This document shows, one piece after another, positions 53,506 to 62,773 of a stretch of 64,000 nucleotides of DNA. The stretch covers positions 420,501 to 484,500 of the forward strand of contig NZ_CP039639.1 of NCBI RefSeq assembly GCF_004923295.1, in the 5' to 3' direction. Position 1 is the stretch's first letter, and each line of letters starts with the position of its first letter. Made by a program: the position numbers and the translations under genes. The notes below the pieces were generated by a model, which saw only the letters and a list, made by a program, of their open reading frames with translations, was not told the DNA's origin and searched no databases. The DNA is from Azospirillum sp. TSH100. Its GTDB lineage: Bacteria; Pseudomonadota; Alphaproteobacteria; Azospirillales; Azospirillaceae.

Positions 53506-54279
53506 ATGACCGTTCCCAAGATCGCGCTCAAGAACGTCTACAAGCATTTCGGCCCGAAGAAGGTGCTGAACGGCATCGATCTTGAGGTGGCGAAGGGCGA
53601 GTCGCTGGTCGTCATCGGCGGGTCGGGCACCGGCAAGTCGGTGATGCTGAAGAGCATCCTCGGCCTGCTGACCCCGGATTCCGGCTCGATCCAGGTCGAC
53701 GGCGTCGAGACCACCCGGCTGCGCTCGCGCGAGCGCGAGAAGATGCTGCACAAGTTCGGCATGCTGTTCCAGGGTGCTGCCCTGTTCGACAGCCTGACGG
53801 TCTGGGAGAATGTCGCCTTCGGCCTGATCCAGGGCGAGCATATGCCGCGTGCCCAGGCCAAGGAGATCGCCATCGCCAAGCTGGGCGCCGTCGGCCTCAC
53901 CCCCGACGTGGCGGAACTGTCGCCGGCGGAGCTGTCGGGCGGCATGCAGAAGCGCGTCGGCCTTGCCCGCGCCATCGCCGACGAACCGGAGATCATCTTC
54001 TTCGACGAGCCGACGACCGGCCTCGACCCGATCATGGCCGACGTGATCAACGAGCTGATCGTGCAGTGCGTGAAGGATCTCGGCGCCACCGCGGTCACCA
54101 TCACCCACGACATGGCCTCGGCCCGCAAGATCGCCGACCGCATCGCCATGATCTACCAGGGCCGGATCATCTGGACCGGCCACGCCCGCGACATCGACAA
54201 TTCGGGCAACGCCTATGTCGACCAGTTCGTCCATGGCCGGGCGGACGGGCCGATCAAGATGCAGATCAAGGCGCTGTAG
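53506..54279 (+). CDS. MlaF-type ABC ATPase
   Basis: The 257-residue ATPase has Walker A G-G-S-G-T-G-K-S, signature L-S-G-G-M-Q-K-R-V-G-L-A-R-A, Walker B I-I-F-F-D-E-P-T-T-G-L-D-P-I and H-D-M-A-S-A. It pairs with the permease immediately upstream for phospholipid transport between membranes. The second copy of this pair in the window is a separate paralogous system. Confidence 0.94.
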   Translation: MTVPKIALKNVYKHFGPKKVLNGIDLEVAKGESLVVIGGSGTGKSVMLKSILGLLTPDSGSIQVDGVETTRLRSREREKMLHKFGMLFQGAALFDSLTVWENVAFGLIQGEHMPRAQAKEIAIAKLGAVGLTPDVAELSPAELSGGMQKRVGLARAIADEPEIIFFDEPTTGLDPIMADVINELIVQCVKDLGATAVTITHDMASARKIADRIAMIYQGRIIWTGHARDIDNSGNAYVDQFVHGRADGPIKMQIKAL

Positions 54280-54354
54280 ACGGAACAATCGCGGGGACTG
54301 GCCGGTTTCCGAACCGGGCTCATCAGCAGCCCGTTCGCCGGAGGTCGATCGCTC

Positions 54355-55035
54355 GTGAGTGTACAACCCGCGACGTCCCAGGATTTCGACATCGACGAGG
54401 TCTTCCGCCGCCTGCGGGTTGCGGTCGCCCCCTACCCGAAAGCGGCGATGTTCGAGCTGCGCGACCGCGGCTATGCCACCCCGTTCCAGCAGCTGGTCGC
54501 CAGCCTGATTTCCGCCCGCACGCGGGACGAGACGAGCCTGATGGTTGCCGAACGGCTGTTCGCCGTCGCCCCCACCCCCGCCGCGATGGCCGCGCTGCCG
54601 GAGGAACGGCTGGTCGAGCTGCTGCACGGCGCCACCTTCCCGGAGCCGAAGGCGCGCGACATCCGCGACCTCTCCCGCCGCATCGTCGAGGAGCAGGAGG
54701 GCGAGGTGCCCGACACGCCGGACGGTCTGATGCGCTTCCACGGGGTGGGGCCGAAGATCGCGGCGCTGACGCTGGCGGTCGGCTTCGGCATCCCGGCGCT
54801 GGCGGTCGACATCCATGTCCACCGCATCACCAACCGCTGGGGCTATGTGCGGGCGCGCACCCCGGAAAAGACGATGGCGGCGCTGCTGGCGGTGCTGCCC
54901 AAACGCTATTGGGTGGAGATCAACGAGCGGCTGGTGCCCTTCGGCAAATGGATCTGCACCGGCGAACGGCCGCGCTGCTCCAGCTGCCCGCTGCTGCCGA
55001 TGTGCGCGCGGGTTGGGGTCACCACGTCGCGCTGA
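54355..55035 (+). CDS. nth: Endonuclease III family DNA glycosylase/AP lyase
   Basis: The 226-residue base-excision repair enzyme has the helix-hairpin-helix G-V-G-P-K-I-A with catalytic Lys and the Asp of A-V-D-I-H-V-H-R. The C-terminal 4Fe-4S site C-x6-C-x2-C-x5-C is intact. It removes oxidised pyrimidines and cleaves the AP site. Start GTG at 54355. The hairpin reads G-V-G-P-K rather than the usual G-V-G-R-K, a small difference that could mark a divergent subgroup. Confidence 0.92.
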   Translation: MSVQPATSQDFDIDEVFRRLRVAVAPYPKAAMFELRDRGYATPFQQLVASLISARTRDETSLMVAERLFAVAPTPAAMAALPEERLVELLHGATFPEPKARDIRDLSRRIVEEQEGEVPDTPDGLMRFHGVGPKIAALTLAVGFGIPALAVDIHVHRITNRWGYVRARTPEKTMAALLAVLPKRYWVEINERLVPFGKWICTGERPRCSSCPLLPMCARVGVTTSR

Positions 55036-55120
55036 CGGGTGCGATTGATGCAGATCCTGGCGGGTCATCGGACGCCTGGCTAGAAGAGCGGCCGGAATTC
55101 CGCTTTTCGAGGCTCCTGCG

Positions 55121-55363
55121 ATGATCGTCTACGCCCTGCACTGCGCCTGCGGCCATGATTTCGACCAGTGGTTCGACAACATGGCAGACTATGACGCCAA
55201 GAAGGCCGCCGGCATCCCCTGCCCGTCCTGCGGCGGCACCGAGGTCGCCAAGGCCATCATGGCGCCGCGCGTGGCAAAGTCCCAACCGGCACCCGCGCCG
55301 GCCTGTGCCCCCGCCTGCGCGCCCATGGGCTGTGGCGGCGGCGGCTGTCCGATGATGATGTGA
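55121..55363 (+). CDS. Short DUF1178-type zinc-ribbon protein
   Basis: The 80-residue protein begins like DUF1178 proteins (M-I-V-Y-A-L-H-C-A-C-G-H-D-F-D-Q-W-F) with a second Cys pair in C-P-S-C-G-G-T and A-I-M-A-P-R. Typical members are near 140-160 residues; this one ends in a short tail rich in Cys, Pro and Gly (A-C-A-P-A-C-A-P-M-G-C). The four Cys of the first part probably bind zinc, and the tail could bind further metal. Function is unknown. Confidence 0.8.
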   Translation: MIVYALHCACGHDFDQWFDNMADYDAKKAAGIPCPSCGGTEVAKAIMAPRVAKSQPAPAPACAPACAPMGCGGGGCPMMM

Positions 55364-55375
55364 GGAAGGCGGCGC

Positions 55376-56344
55376 TCAGCGCCGCCGCGCCTCCGCCGTA
55401 AGACGCGGGCCGGTGGTCAGTTCCTCCCGGCGGCGGGGAGAACCGAAGCTCGGCTCGACACGATTTTCACGCGGACGGTCGTCGCCGGCCGGCGGCCGGC
55501 TGAGCGGATCGACGCCGCGGCCGCTGCGCCACCAGGCGAAACCGATGCCGCCCAGCGTCGCGGCGATCAGCCCGGCAACGCCGGCCCGTGCCGCGTTGGA
55601 CTGCCAGATCGACGGAGCGGCGCCGATCGCCGCCGGTTCCTCGACCGGCGCCGGCTTGCCGTCGGGCGTCGTCGCGGCCACCGCGCCGCGCGGTGCGGCC
55701 TGCGGCGCCGGCCCTTCGGAAGTGTTGGTGGACGAGCGTGACGCGCCCGGGGCCGCGGTGGCTGGGGCGGCAGCCGGGGCCGATGGGCGGGCCGATGGCA
55801 CCGCAGCCGGGGCGGCGGCGGGCGCGCTGTGGCTGGCCGAAGAGGACGCTGAGGAGGAGGAGGAAGACGAGGAGGACGACACCGGGGCGCCGCCGAACTG
55901 GGCCATGCCGCCGACGCTCTCGTTGCCGGATTCGACCCGGCCGGTCGGGGCGGCGCGCGGCGCCACCTCCTTCTCATGGCGGGTCTGGCCGATCTGGCTC
56001 TTGGACAGGCTGCCCATGGTCGGTGCGGCCTTGCTCTCGCGCTCGCCCATCATCTTGTTGATGGTGGCCTGATCCAGGTTGCCGGTGGCGGGCAGACCGA
56101 CCGACTTCTGGTAGGCGCTGAGGGCGGACCGGGTTTCCGGCGTCATCTGGCCCTTGGCCCGGCCGCCGATGTTGTAGCCCTTGTCCTTCAGGATGGTCTG
56201 CGCCCACTGGATGTCGGCGACCGATGCCTCCGCCCATGCCGGACGGGGCGCCGCCACCGTCAGGGCCGCCACCACCACCGCGACAGCCGCCGCACCGGCC
56301 GACTTCGCGGCGCCATCATGCGCCCGCCGCGCAAACCCAGACAT
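55376..56344 (-). CDS. Exported peptidoglycan-binding-domain protein with Ser-rich linker
   Basis: The 322-residue protein has a signal sequence (to about residue 38, ending W-A-E-A) and a PG_binding_1 domain (about 40-95: I-Q-W-A-Q-T-I-L-K-D-K-G-Y-N-I-G-G, A-L-S-A-Y-Q-K-S-V-G-L-P-A-T-G). A disordered Ser/Ala/Pro region with a run of ten Ser follows, and one hydrophobic helix lies near 255-275. The start at 56344 follows AAAGGGAGAGG. It may tether the inner membrane to peptidoglycan; this is inferred. Confidence 0.8.
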   Translation of the reverse strand: MSGFARRAHDGAAKSAGAAAVAVVVAALTVAAPRPAWAEASVADIQWAQTILKDKGYNIGGRAKGQMTPETRSALSAYQKSVGLPATGNLDQATINKMMGERESKAAPTMGSLSKSQIGQTRHEKEVAPRAAPTGRVESGNESVGGMAQFGGAPVSSSSSSSSSSASSSASHSAPAAAPAAVPSARPSAPAAAPATAAPGASRSSTNTSEGPAPQAAPRGAVAATTPDGKPAPVEEPAAIGAAPSIWQSNAARAGVAGLIAATLGGIGFAWWRSGRGVDPLSRPPAGDDRPRENRVEPSFGSPRRREELTTGPRLTAEARRR

Positions 56345-56604
56345 TGCCTCTCCCTTTCGTCCGTGACGCCAGACCGACTTCAGAGCCACGACACTCCCCC
56401 GAATCGGGGACCAGGGTCCCCCGCGACTCGCGGGAAACCAGGATCGTGTTACCAGATTGCGTCGCATTTCCGGCGGCGATTTTTGGGCGTCTGCCTTGTC
56501 AGCGACGCAGCGTTGCCGAAAAGGCGCGTTACCGGAAATGGTGCGCGAAAATGGAACGGAAAGGGCCGGTCGTGGTAGCGTCAAATCGGAGGCGAAAAAG
56601 GAGC

Positions 56605-56919
56605 ATGAAGACAGCCATGACCGGGACCGACACCGCAAGCCCGCGACTCCTGCCCGCCTTGCCGGGGCTGGCCGGCCTGTTCGCGGCCCTGTCCGCCATG
56701 GCCCTGCTGTCCGGATGCGGCAGCCCGCCCGCCTACCGCGAGTGGACCGCCAGCCCGGACGTGCCGACCGTCGCCTATGACGAATGCACCGAGCAGGTGG
56801 ACAACACCATGCGCCTGCGCGGCTATCCCCTACGCCCGCTGCCGGAAACGCCGCAGTTCGGCTATCGCAAGGAAATCTTCGCGCAGTGCATGCGCCGCAA
56901 GGGCTATACGACGGAGTGA
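56605..56919 (+). CDS. Small lipoprotein
   Basis: The 104-residue protein has a signal peptide with lipobox L-L-S-G-C near residue 38, so it is likely an outer- or inner-membrane lipoprotein. The mature part contains two more Cys in an E-C-T-E-Q and Q-C-M-R-R-K-G-Y context. A second Met at 56617 is an alternative start, because AAGGAG is only one base from the first. No family is recognised. Confidence 0.65.
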   Translation: MKTAMTGTDTASPRLLPALPGLAGLFAALSAMALLSGCGSPPAYREWTASPDVPTVAYDECTEQVDNTMRLRGYPLRPLPETPQFGYRKEIFAQCMRRKGYTTE

Positions 56920-56943
56920 CGCTCCGGCTCCGTCGCCGTCCGT

Positions 56944-57013
56944 CCCCTCACCGCCCGCCCCTCACCGCCCGCCCCTCACCGCCCGCCCCTCACCGCCCGC
57001 CCCTCACCGCCCA
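56944..57013. repeat. 14-bp tandem repeat, five copies
   Basis: The unit CCCCTCACCGCCCG is repeated about five times in the gap after the lipoprotein gene. The last unit overlaps the stop end of the gene on the minus strand (57004-57441), so copy changes could alter the end of that gene. Confidence 0.85.
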
Positions 57014-57441
57014 CCGACGAAGTGCAGGTAGGCCAGCGCCCCCGCAAGCGTGCCGATCAGGATCACCGCCAGATAGACGCGCAGCGGCAGGGCGACGGCT
57101 TCGTCCGCCTTGCGCTTGACATCGGTCTTGCGCCGAGCCGCCGCGGCCGGCTTCGGCGCCGGACGGGCACGTCCGTCCCTGGCCGGTCCTTTGGAAAGCC
57201 CTTTGGTCGGGTCGTAAAGCTCGATCAGCGTCCAGTTGAACTCCATGCCCTCATAACCGGAGTCGGCGTTGTAATCGAGCTGGATCAGCCGGAAATAGGC
57301 CCGCGGGTTGATGCCGACCATCTGGTCGAACCGCGCCTTGGCATGGGACAGCTCCTCCCCAACCTCCAACGTCTTCCAGCCCGTGCCACGCGCCTTCTGG
57401 ATGGCGAACCGGGTCGGCTGCGGCGGGCGGGGGGTGGGCAT
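57004..57441 (-). CDS. Small membrane protein of unknown function
   Basis: The 145-residue protein has a soluble N-terminal part (T-G-W-K-T-L-E-V-G-E-E-L-S-H-A-K-A-R-F, I-Q-L-D-Y-N-A-D-S-G-Y-E-G). A basic Ala/Lys/Arg-rich linker and one C-terminal transmembrane helix (about 120-140) follow. It follows the beta-glucosidase by 22 bases and may be co-transcribed with it. No family is recognised. Confidence 0.6.
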   Translation of the reverse strand: MPTPRPPQPTRFAIQKARGTGWKTLEVGEELSHAKARFDQMVGINPRAYFRLIQLDYNADSGYEGMEFNWTLIELYDPTKGLSKGPARDGRARPAPKPAAAARRKTDVKRKADEAVALPLRVYLAVILIGTLAGALAYLHFVGGR

Positions 57442-57463
57442 GGCCTGGGTCCGTCGCCTTCGC

Positions 57464-58933
57464 TCAGGCCAGCGGAACGGCGTTGTTGCGGATGACCGAG
57501 GCATACCAGTCGTAGCTGGCCTTCGGCTTGCGGGCCATCGTCTTGCGGTCGACCTGGACGAGGCCGAAATGGCGGCGGTAGCCTTCCGACCATTCGAAAT
57601 TGTCCAGCAGCGTCCAGGCCATGTAGCCCTTGAGGTTGCAGCCCTCGTCGATCGACTTGGCGGCGGCCAGCAGATGGTCGCGCAGATAGGCGATGCGGTC
57701 ACGGTCCTCGACCCGGCCGCTGGGGCCGACGCTGTCGGGATAATCGGCGCCGTTCTCCGTCACATAGACCGGCGGATTGCCGTATTTCTCCTGCAATTCG
57801 GCCAGGATCTCGCTGAGGCCGTCGGGCTCCACCGGCCATTCCATGCCGGTCTTGCGCGTGCCCTCGGGTGCGGAGCCGTAGCCGGTGCCGAACAGCCCCT
57901 GGGCATCCGGCTGCTGATGCATGCGGCTGTAATAGTTCACGCCGAGGAAATCGACCGGCTGCCTGATGCGGGCCAGATCGTCGGGCTTGGCGATGCGGGT
58001 GAACTCCGCCTCCAACAGGTCCGGGAAGCGGCCCTTGAACAGCGGATCCAGGCAGGAGCGGTTCCACAGCGCGTCCCACATCAGCGAGGCGGGATAGTTC
58101 GAGTCGAGCCCGCCGACCGGCCAGGAGGGCTGAAGCGACAGCACGGTGCCGAGCCGCCAGTTCTTGCCGCCGACATTGCGCAGCGCCGCCATCGCCGTGC
58201 CCTGGGCGAGGTTCTGATGGTGAATGGCCTTCAGGCAGTTCTGGCGGCCGACCAGACCCGGCGCATGGCCGCCGGTGCCGTGGCCGAAGATGGCGACCAC
58301 CGACGGCTCGTTCAGCATCACCCAGTTGCGGGCGCGGTCGCCGAGCCGGGCGGTCACCGCCAGCGCATAATCGGTGAACCAGCCGGCGATGTCGCGGTTG
58401 GTCCAGCCGCCGCGGTCCTGCAACGCCTGCGGCAGGTCCCAATGGAACAGGCAGGGCCAGGGCTGGATGCCCTTCGCCAGCAGCGTGTCGGTCAGCCGGT
58501 CATAGAAGTCCAGCCCCTTGACGTTCACCGCCCCGGTGCCCTGCGGCATCACCCGCGGCCAGGCGATGGAGAAGCGGTAGGCCTTCATCCCGGCCTTCGC
58601 CATCAGATCCACATCCTCGGCATAGCGGTGGTAATGGTCGCAGGCGACGTCGCCGGTGTCGCCGTTGGCGATGCGCCCGAAGGAGTGGCTGTAGGTGTCC
58701 CAGACGCTGGGGCCGCGCCCATCCTCGGCGACGGCGCCCTCGATCTGGTAGCTGGAGGTGGACACGCCCCACAGGAAGTCGGCGGGGAACGACACCGACG
58801 GCACCCCCGCTCCGCTGGTGGCGCCGGGAGCGGCCTGAACGGCATGACGGCCGAGCGCCGCCAGGGCTCCGGTGCCGGCCGCGGTCACCGCGGTCGCCTT
58901 CAGGGCCGTCGTCAGGAAAGTCCGCCGCTGCAT
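57464..58933 (-). CDS. GH1-family beta-glucosidase, Tat-exported
   Basis: The 489-residue glycoside hydrolase family 1 enzyme has the acid/base Glu in W-V-M-L-N-E-P and the nucleophile Glu in V-T-E-N-G-A-D. Other GH1 marks are F-L-W-G-V-S-T-S-S-Y-Q-I-E-G and W-T-L-L-D-N-F-E-W. The N-terminus M-Q-R-R-T-F-L-T-T is a twin-arginine signal, so the enzyme is likely folded before export. The ATG at 58933 is preferred to a TTG at 58948. It probably cleaves beta-glucosides from plants. Confidence 0.92.
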   Translation of the reverse strand: MQRRTFLTTALKATAVTAAGTGALAALGRHAVQAAPGATSGAGVPSVSFPADFLWGVSTSSYQIEGAVAEDGRGPSVWDTYSHSFGRIANGDTGDVACDHYHRYAEDVDLMAKAGMKAYRFSIAWPRVMPQGTGAVNVKGLDFYDRLTDTLLAKGIQPWPCLFHWDLPQALQDRGGWTNRDIAGWFTDYALAVTARLGDRARNWVMLNEPSVVAIFGHGTGGHAPGLVGRQNCLKAIHHQNLAQGTAMAALRNVGGKNWRLGTVLSLQPSWPVGGLDSNYPASLMWDALWNRSCLDPLFKGRFPDLLEAEFTRIAKPDDLARIRQPVDFLGVNYYSRMHQQPDAQGLFGTGYGSAPEGTRKTGMEWPVEPDGLSEILAELQEKYGNPPVYVTENGADYPDSVGPSGRVEDRDRIAYLRDHLLAAAKSIDEGCNLKGYMAWTLLDNFEWSEGYRRHFGLVQVDRKTMARKPKASYDWYASVIRNNAVPLA

Positions 58934-59086
58934 CGCCTGCTTCTCCAAATGTCACCGGTCCCGCCGGTTTCCGCCGGTCCCGCCGCGCACTCTATGCGGT
59001 CCAACGGCGTTGGCAACCGGGTGATTACCCCGACTCCCGATTCCGTCGCCATAGGCGCGGGCCGGATGCTGGGATATAGTAAGGCC

Positions 59087-59281
59087 ATGCAGACTCTCTT
59101 CCCCATCCTGATGGTCATGGCGATGCTGGCGGTGGTCGGCTCGCTGTTCGTCGGCCTCTTCTTCATGGCCCGTGGCGGGCGGGGCGACCCGCGCCGTTCC
59201 AACAAGGCGATGCGGCTGCGCGTCATGCTGCAGGGTGCGGCGCTGCTGCTGTTCGTCCTCGCCATCCTGACCCAAGGCTGA
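59087..59281 (+). CDS. HIG1-like twin-transmembrane protein
   Basis: The 64-residue protein has two hydrophobic helices separated by a basic loop (G-G-R-G-D-P-R-R-S-N-K-A-M-R-L-R-V). This matches the twin-transmembrane/HIG1 type. The next gene is 11 bases downstream, so they are probably cotranscribed. HIG1 proteins are linked to respiratory complexes, but bacterial function is unproven. Confidence 0.75.
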   Translation: MQTLFPILMVMAMLAVVGSLFVGLFFMARGGRGDPRRSNKAMRLRVMLQGAALLLFVLAILTQG

Positions 59282-59292
59282 CGGTTCCCCCC

Positions 59293-59862
59293 ATGGTAAA
59301 GCTGACCAAGATCTACACGCGCGGCGGCGACGCCGGCGAAACCTCGCTCGGCGACGGCAGCCGGGTGCCCAAGCATGACCGCCGCGTCGCCGCCTACGGC
59401 ACGGTGGACGAGGCGAACGCCGTCATCGGCATGGCACGCCTCCATCTGGCCGGCCTGACCGAGGCCGACGCCATGCTCGGCCGCATCCAGAACGACCTGT
59501 TCGATCTGGGCGCCGACCTCTGCACGCCGGAGGAGGAGAACCCGAAATACCCGCCGCTGCGCATCGTGCAGGCCCAGGTCGACCGGCTGGAGACGGAGAT
59601 CGACGCGATGAACGCCGATCTGGCGCCGCTGACCTCCTTCATCCTGCCCGGCGGCTCCCCGGCCGCCGCGCATCTGCATCTGGCCCGCACCGTGGTGCGC
59701 CGGGCGGAGCGGCTGATGACCGATCTGGCGCGGCACGAGCCGGTCACCCCTGCGGCGCTGAAATACGTCAACCGGCTGTCGGACCATCTGTTCGTGCTGA
59801 GCCGGGTGGTCAACCGCAACGGGGCGGACGACGTGCTGTGGGTGCCCGGCGCAAACCGTTGA
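59293..59862 (+). CDS. Cob(I)alamin adenosyltransferase, PduO type
   Basis: The 189-residue enzyme transfers the adenosyl group from ATP to cob(I)alamin to make coenzyme B12. It has T-R-G-G-D-A-G-E-T-S-L, V-D-E-A-N-A-V-I-G, F-I-L-P-G-G-S and the C-terminal R-A-E-R-L-M and N-R-L-S-D-H-L-F. This is the PduO rather than the CobA fold. It comes directly after the HIG1-like gene. Confidence 0.93.
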   Translation: MVKLTKIYTRGGDAGETSLGDGSRVPKHDRRVAAYGTVDEANAVIGMARLHLAGLTEADAMLGRIQNDLFDLGADLCTPEEENPKYPPLRIVQAQVDRLETEIDAMNADLAPLTSFILPGGSPAAAHLHLARTVVRRAERLMTDLARHEPVTPAALKYVNRLSDHLFVLSRVVNRNGADDVLWVPGANR

Positions 59863-59929
59863 GCCCTGGCCCCTATGGCAGGCCGCCGGACGAAGCCGGT
59901 GCGCGTGCATGCGCGCATTGGGCGCGTCA

Positions 59930-59958
59930 TTGACAGTGGTAATGCCAGATCCTATGGT
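59930..59958 (+). promoter_or_regulatory. Sigma-70 promoter of the etf genes
   Basis: TTGACA (59930-59935), 17 bases, TATGGT (59953-59958). The expected start is near 59965 and leaves about 64 bases of leader before etfB at 60029. A GGGTGAG ribosome-binding site precedes the ATG. Confidence 0.7.
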
Positions 59959-60028
59959 CCGTTCGCAACCACAGCAATTTTCGCGGTGTTCGCCGTAACA
60001 GGCGCGCGCTCAGCAGCCAGGGTGAGTT

Positions 60029-60778
60029 ATGAAAGTCCTCGTCCCCGTTAAGCGAGTGGTCGACTACAACGTGAAGATCCGCGTCAAGGCGGATGGCAGC
60101 GGCGTCGAGACCGCCAACGTGAAGATGAGCATGAACCCCTTCGACGAGATCGCCGTCGAAGAGGCGGTGCGCCTGAAGGAAGCCGGCAAGGCGACCGAGA
60201 TCGTGGTCGTGTCCGTCGGGCCGACCCAGGCCCAGGAGACCCTACGCACCGCTCTCGCCATGGGTGCCGACCGCGCCATCCTGGTGCAGACCGACGTGCA
60301 GACCGAGCCGCTGGCCGTCGCCAAGGTGCTGAAGGCCCTGGTCGAGAAGGAGGCCCCCGGCCTCGTCATCCTCGGCAAGCAGGCGATCGACGACGACTGC
60401 AACCAGACCGGCCAGATGCTCGCCGCGCTGCTGGGCTGGGGCCAGGGCACCTTCGCCTCGAAGATCGCCGCCGGCGACGGCACGGTCGCCGTCACCCGCG
60501 AGATCGACGGCGGCCTGGAGACCGTTGAGCTGAAGCTGCCGGCGGTGGTCACCGCCGACCTGCGCCTGAACGAGCCGCGCTATGCCTCGCTGCCGAACAT
60601 CATGAAGGCGAAGAAGAAGCCGCTGGAGACGGTGGCCCCCGACAGCCTCGGCGTCGACGTCGCCCCGCGCCTGAAGACGCTGAAGGTGGCCGAGCCGCCG
60701 AAGCGCCAGGCCGGCATCAAGGTGCCGGACGTCGCCACCCTGGTCGACAAGCTGAAGACCGAAGCGCGCGTGATCTGA
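60029..60778 (+). CDS. etfB: Electron transfer flavoprotein beta subunit
   Basis: The 249-residue subunit binds AMP and, with EtfA, carries electrons from acyl-CoA and amino-acid dehydrogenases to ETF-QO. Landmarks are [40 protein letters not shown], and a C-terminal [10 protein letters not shown]. Its partner EtfA begins 16 bases later. Confidence 0.97.
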   Translation: MKVLVPVKRVVDYNVKIRVKADGSGVETANVKMSMNPFDEIAVEEAVRLKEAGKATEIVVVSVGPTQAQETLRTALAMGADRAILVQTDVQTEPLAVAKVLKALVEKEAPGLVILGKQAIDDDCNQTGQMLAALLGWGQGTFASKIAAGDGTVAVTREIDGGLETVELKLPAVVTADLRLNEPRYASLPNIMKAKKKPLETVAPDSLGVDVAPRLKTLKVAEPPKRQAGIKVPDVATLVDKLKTEARVI

Positions 60779-60794
60779 GGGGGATGAACTGACC

Positions 60795-61733
60795 ATGGCC
60801 AACATTCTCGTCATCGCGGAACACGACGGCGCCTCGCTGAAGCCCGCCACGCTGAACGCCGTCACCGCCGCCTCCAAGATTGGCGGCGACATCCATGTCC
60901 TGGTCGCCGGCAAGGGCGCGCAGGCTGCCGCCGATGCCGCCGCCAAGGTGGCCGGTGTCGCCAAGGTGCTACTGGCCGACGATGCCGCCTACGAGCACCA
61001 GCTGCCGGAAGACGTCGCCCCGCTGGTGGTGTCGATTGCAAAAGGCGGCTACGGCCATGTCCTGGCCGGCGCCACCTCGGTCGGCAAGAACCTCCTGCCG
61101 CGCGTCGCCGCCCTGCTGGACGTCGCCGCCATCTCCGACATCACCGCCGTGGTCTCCGCCGACACGTTCGAGCGGCCGATCTATGCCGGCAACGCCATCG
61201 CCACCGTGCAATCGGCCGACCCGGTGAAGGTCGTCACCGTCCGCACCACCGCCTTCGAGACCGCAGCCGCCGAAGGCGGTTCGGCCGCCGTCGAGGCGGT
61301 ATCGGGTACCGGTGCCGCCGGCCTGTCGAGCTTCGTCTCGGCCGAGCTGACCAAGTCGGAGCGTCCGGAGCTGACCGCCGCCCGCGTGGTGGTGTCGGGC
61401 GGGCGCGGCATGCAGTCGGGCGAGAATTTCCCGCTGCTGGAGGCGCTGGCCGACAAGCTGGGCGCCGCGGTGGGTGCGTCGCGCGCCGCCGTGGACGCGG
61501 GTTTCGTGCCGAACGACTATCAGGTCGGGCAAACCGGCAAGATCGTGGCGCCGGAGCTGTACATCGCCGTCGGCATCTCGGGTGCGATCCAGCATCTGGC
61601 CGGCATGAAGGACAGCAAGGTCATCGTCGCGATCAACAAGGATGAGGAAGCGCCCATCTTCCAGGTCGCCGATTACGGCCTCGTCGCGGACCTGTTCAAG
61701 GCCGTGCCGGAGCTGACGGAAAAGCTTGGATAA
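60795..61733 (+). CDS. etfA: Electron transfer flavoprotein alpha subunit
   Basis: The 312-residue subunit carries the FAD of ETF. The C-terminal FAD domain is clear: [36 protein letters not shown] and [10 protein letters not shown]. The N-terminal domain has [10 protein letters not shown]. The paired quinone reductase is at 4.5-6.2 kb. Confidence 0.97.
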   Translation: MANILVIAEHDGASLKPATLNAVTAASKIGGDIHVLVAGKGAQAAADAAAKVAGVAKVLLADDAAYEHQLPEDVAPLVVSIAKGGYGHVLAGATSVGKNLLPRVAALLDVAAISDITAVVSADTFERPIYAGNAIATVQSADPVKVVTVRTTAFETAAAEGGSAAVEAVSGTGAAGLSSFVSAELTKSERPELTAARVVVSGGRGMQSGENFPLLEALADKLGAAVGASRAAVDAGFVPNDYQVGQTGKIVAPELYIAVGISGAIQHLAGMKDSKVIVAINKDEEAPIFQVADYGLVADLFKAVPELTEKLG

Positions 61734-61830
61734 GGCGCGCTGATCCGGACCGCCACGGCGGTCGCCGGATGGAACCGGTGACCGTCGTGGCGGACCAAAA
61801 ACTACCCACATCCTTCGCGGGACAGCCTCC

Positions 61831-62709
61831 ATGACCACGATCAAGAAGATTGGCATCATCGGCGCCGGCCAGATGGGCAGCGGTATTGCCCAGGTCTGCG
61901 CCCAGGCCGGCTATGATGTCGTCCTGTCCGACATCAGCGAGGCGGTCCTGGAAAAGGCGCTCGCCAACATCGGCCGCAATTTCGACCGGCAGATCCAGAA
62001 GGGCAAGCTGGAGGAGACGGCGAAGGCCGCCGCCCTCGCCCGCATCGCCACCGGCACCGACCTGTCGGTGTTCGGCGATTCCGATCTGGTGATCGAAGCC
62101 GCGACCGAGAACGAGGCGCTGAAGCGCGACCTGCTGAAGAAGCTGGTCCCGCACCTGAAGCCGGAAGCGCTGATCGCGACGAACACCTCGTCGATCTCGA
62201 TCACCCGTCTGGCGGCGGCGACCGACCGTCCGGCCAAGTTCATGGGCATGCATTTCATGAACCCGGTGCCGGTGATGCAGCTGGTCGAGCTGATCCGCGG
62301 CATCGCGACCGACGAGCCGACCTTCGAGGCCATCAAGGAACTGACTCTCGCCATCGGCAAGACCGCCGCGGTGGCCGAGGATTTCCCCGCCTTCATCGTC
62401 AACCGCATCCTGCTGCCGATGATCAACGAAGCCGTCTACACGCTCTATGAGGGCGTCGGCGGCGTCGAGGCCATCGACACCGCGCTGAAGCTGGGCGCCA
62501 ACCACCCGATGGGCCCGCTGGAACTGGCCGACTTCATCGGTCTGGACACCTGTCTGGCGGTGATGCAGGTGCTGTACGAGGGCCTGGCCGACAGCAAGTA
62601 CCGCCCCTGCCCGCTGCTGGTGAAGTATGTCGAGGCCGGCTGGATCGGCAAGAAGTACGGCCGTGGCTTCTACGACTACTCGCAGACGCCGCCGGTGCCG
62701 ACGCGCTGA
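61831..62709 (+). CDS. 3-hydroxybutyryl-CoA dehydrogenase
   Basis: This 292-residue NAD(P)-dependent dehydrogenase has the Rossmann motif G-I-I-G-A-G-Q-M-G-S-G-I-A, E-A-A-T-E-N, N-T-S-S-I-S-I-T and the catalytic His region G-M-H-F-M-N-P-V-P-V-M, and ends in G-R-G-F-Y-D-Y. It oxidises 3-hydroxybutyryl-CoA (or reduces acetoacetyl-CoA) in fatty acid or polyhydroxybutyrate metabolism. It lies 97 bases after etfA and may share the etf promoter. Confidence 0.95.
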   Translation: MTTIKKIGIIGAGQMGSGIAQVCAQAGYDVVLSDISEAVLEKALANIGRNFDRQIQKGKLEETAKAAALARIATGTDLSVFGDSDLVIEAATENEALKRDLLKKLVPHLKPEALIATNTSSISITRLAAATDRPAKFMGMHFMNPVPVMQLVELIRGIATDEPTFEAIKELTLAIGKTAAVAEDFPAFIVNRILLPMINEAVYTLYEGVGGVEAIDTALKLGANHPMGPLELADFIGLDTCLAVMQVLYEGLADSKYRPCPLLVKYVEAGWIGKKYGRGFYDYSQTPPVPTR

Positions 62710-62727
62710 GGACTGTGAAGTGCAGCT

Positions 62728-62765
62728 GGAAAGGCCCGCCCCGGTTCCCCGGGGCGGGCCTTTCC
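62728..62765. terminator. Bidirectional terminator after the dehydrogenase gene
   Basis: GGAAAGGCCCGCCCC and GGGGCGGGCCTTTCC are perfectly complementary over 15 bases with an eight-base loop. The element serves the dehydrogenase gene on the plus strand and the GST gene on the minus strand. Confidence 0.85.
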
Positions 62766-62773
62766 GCTGATGG

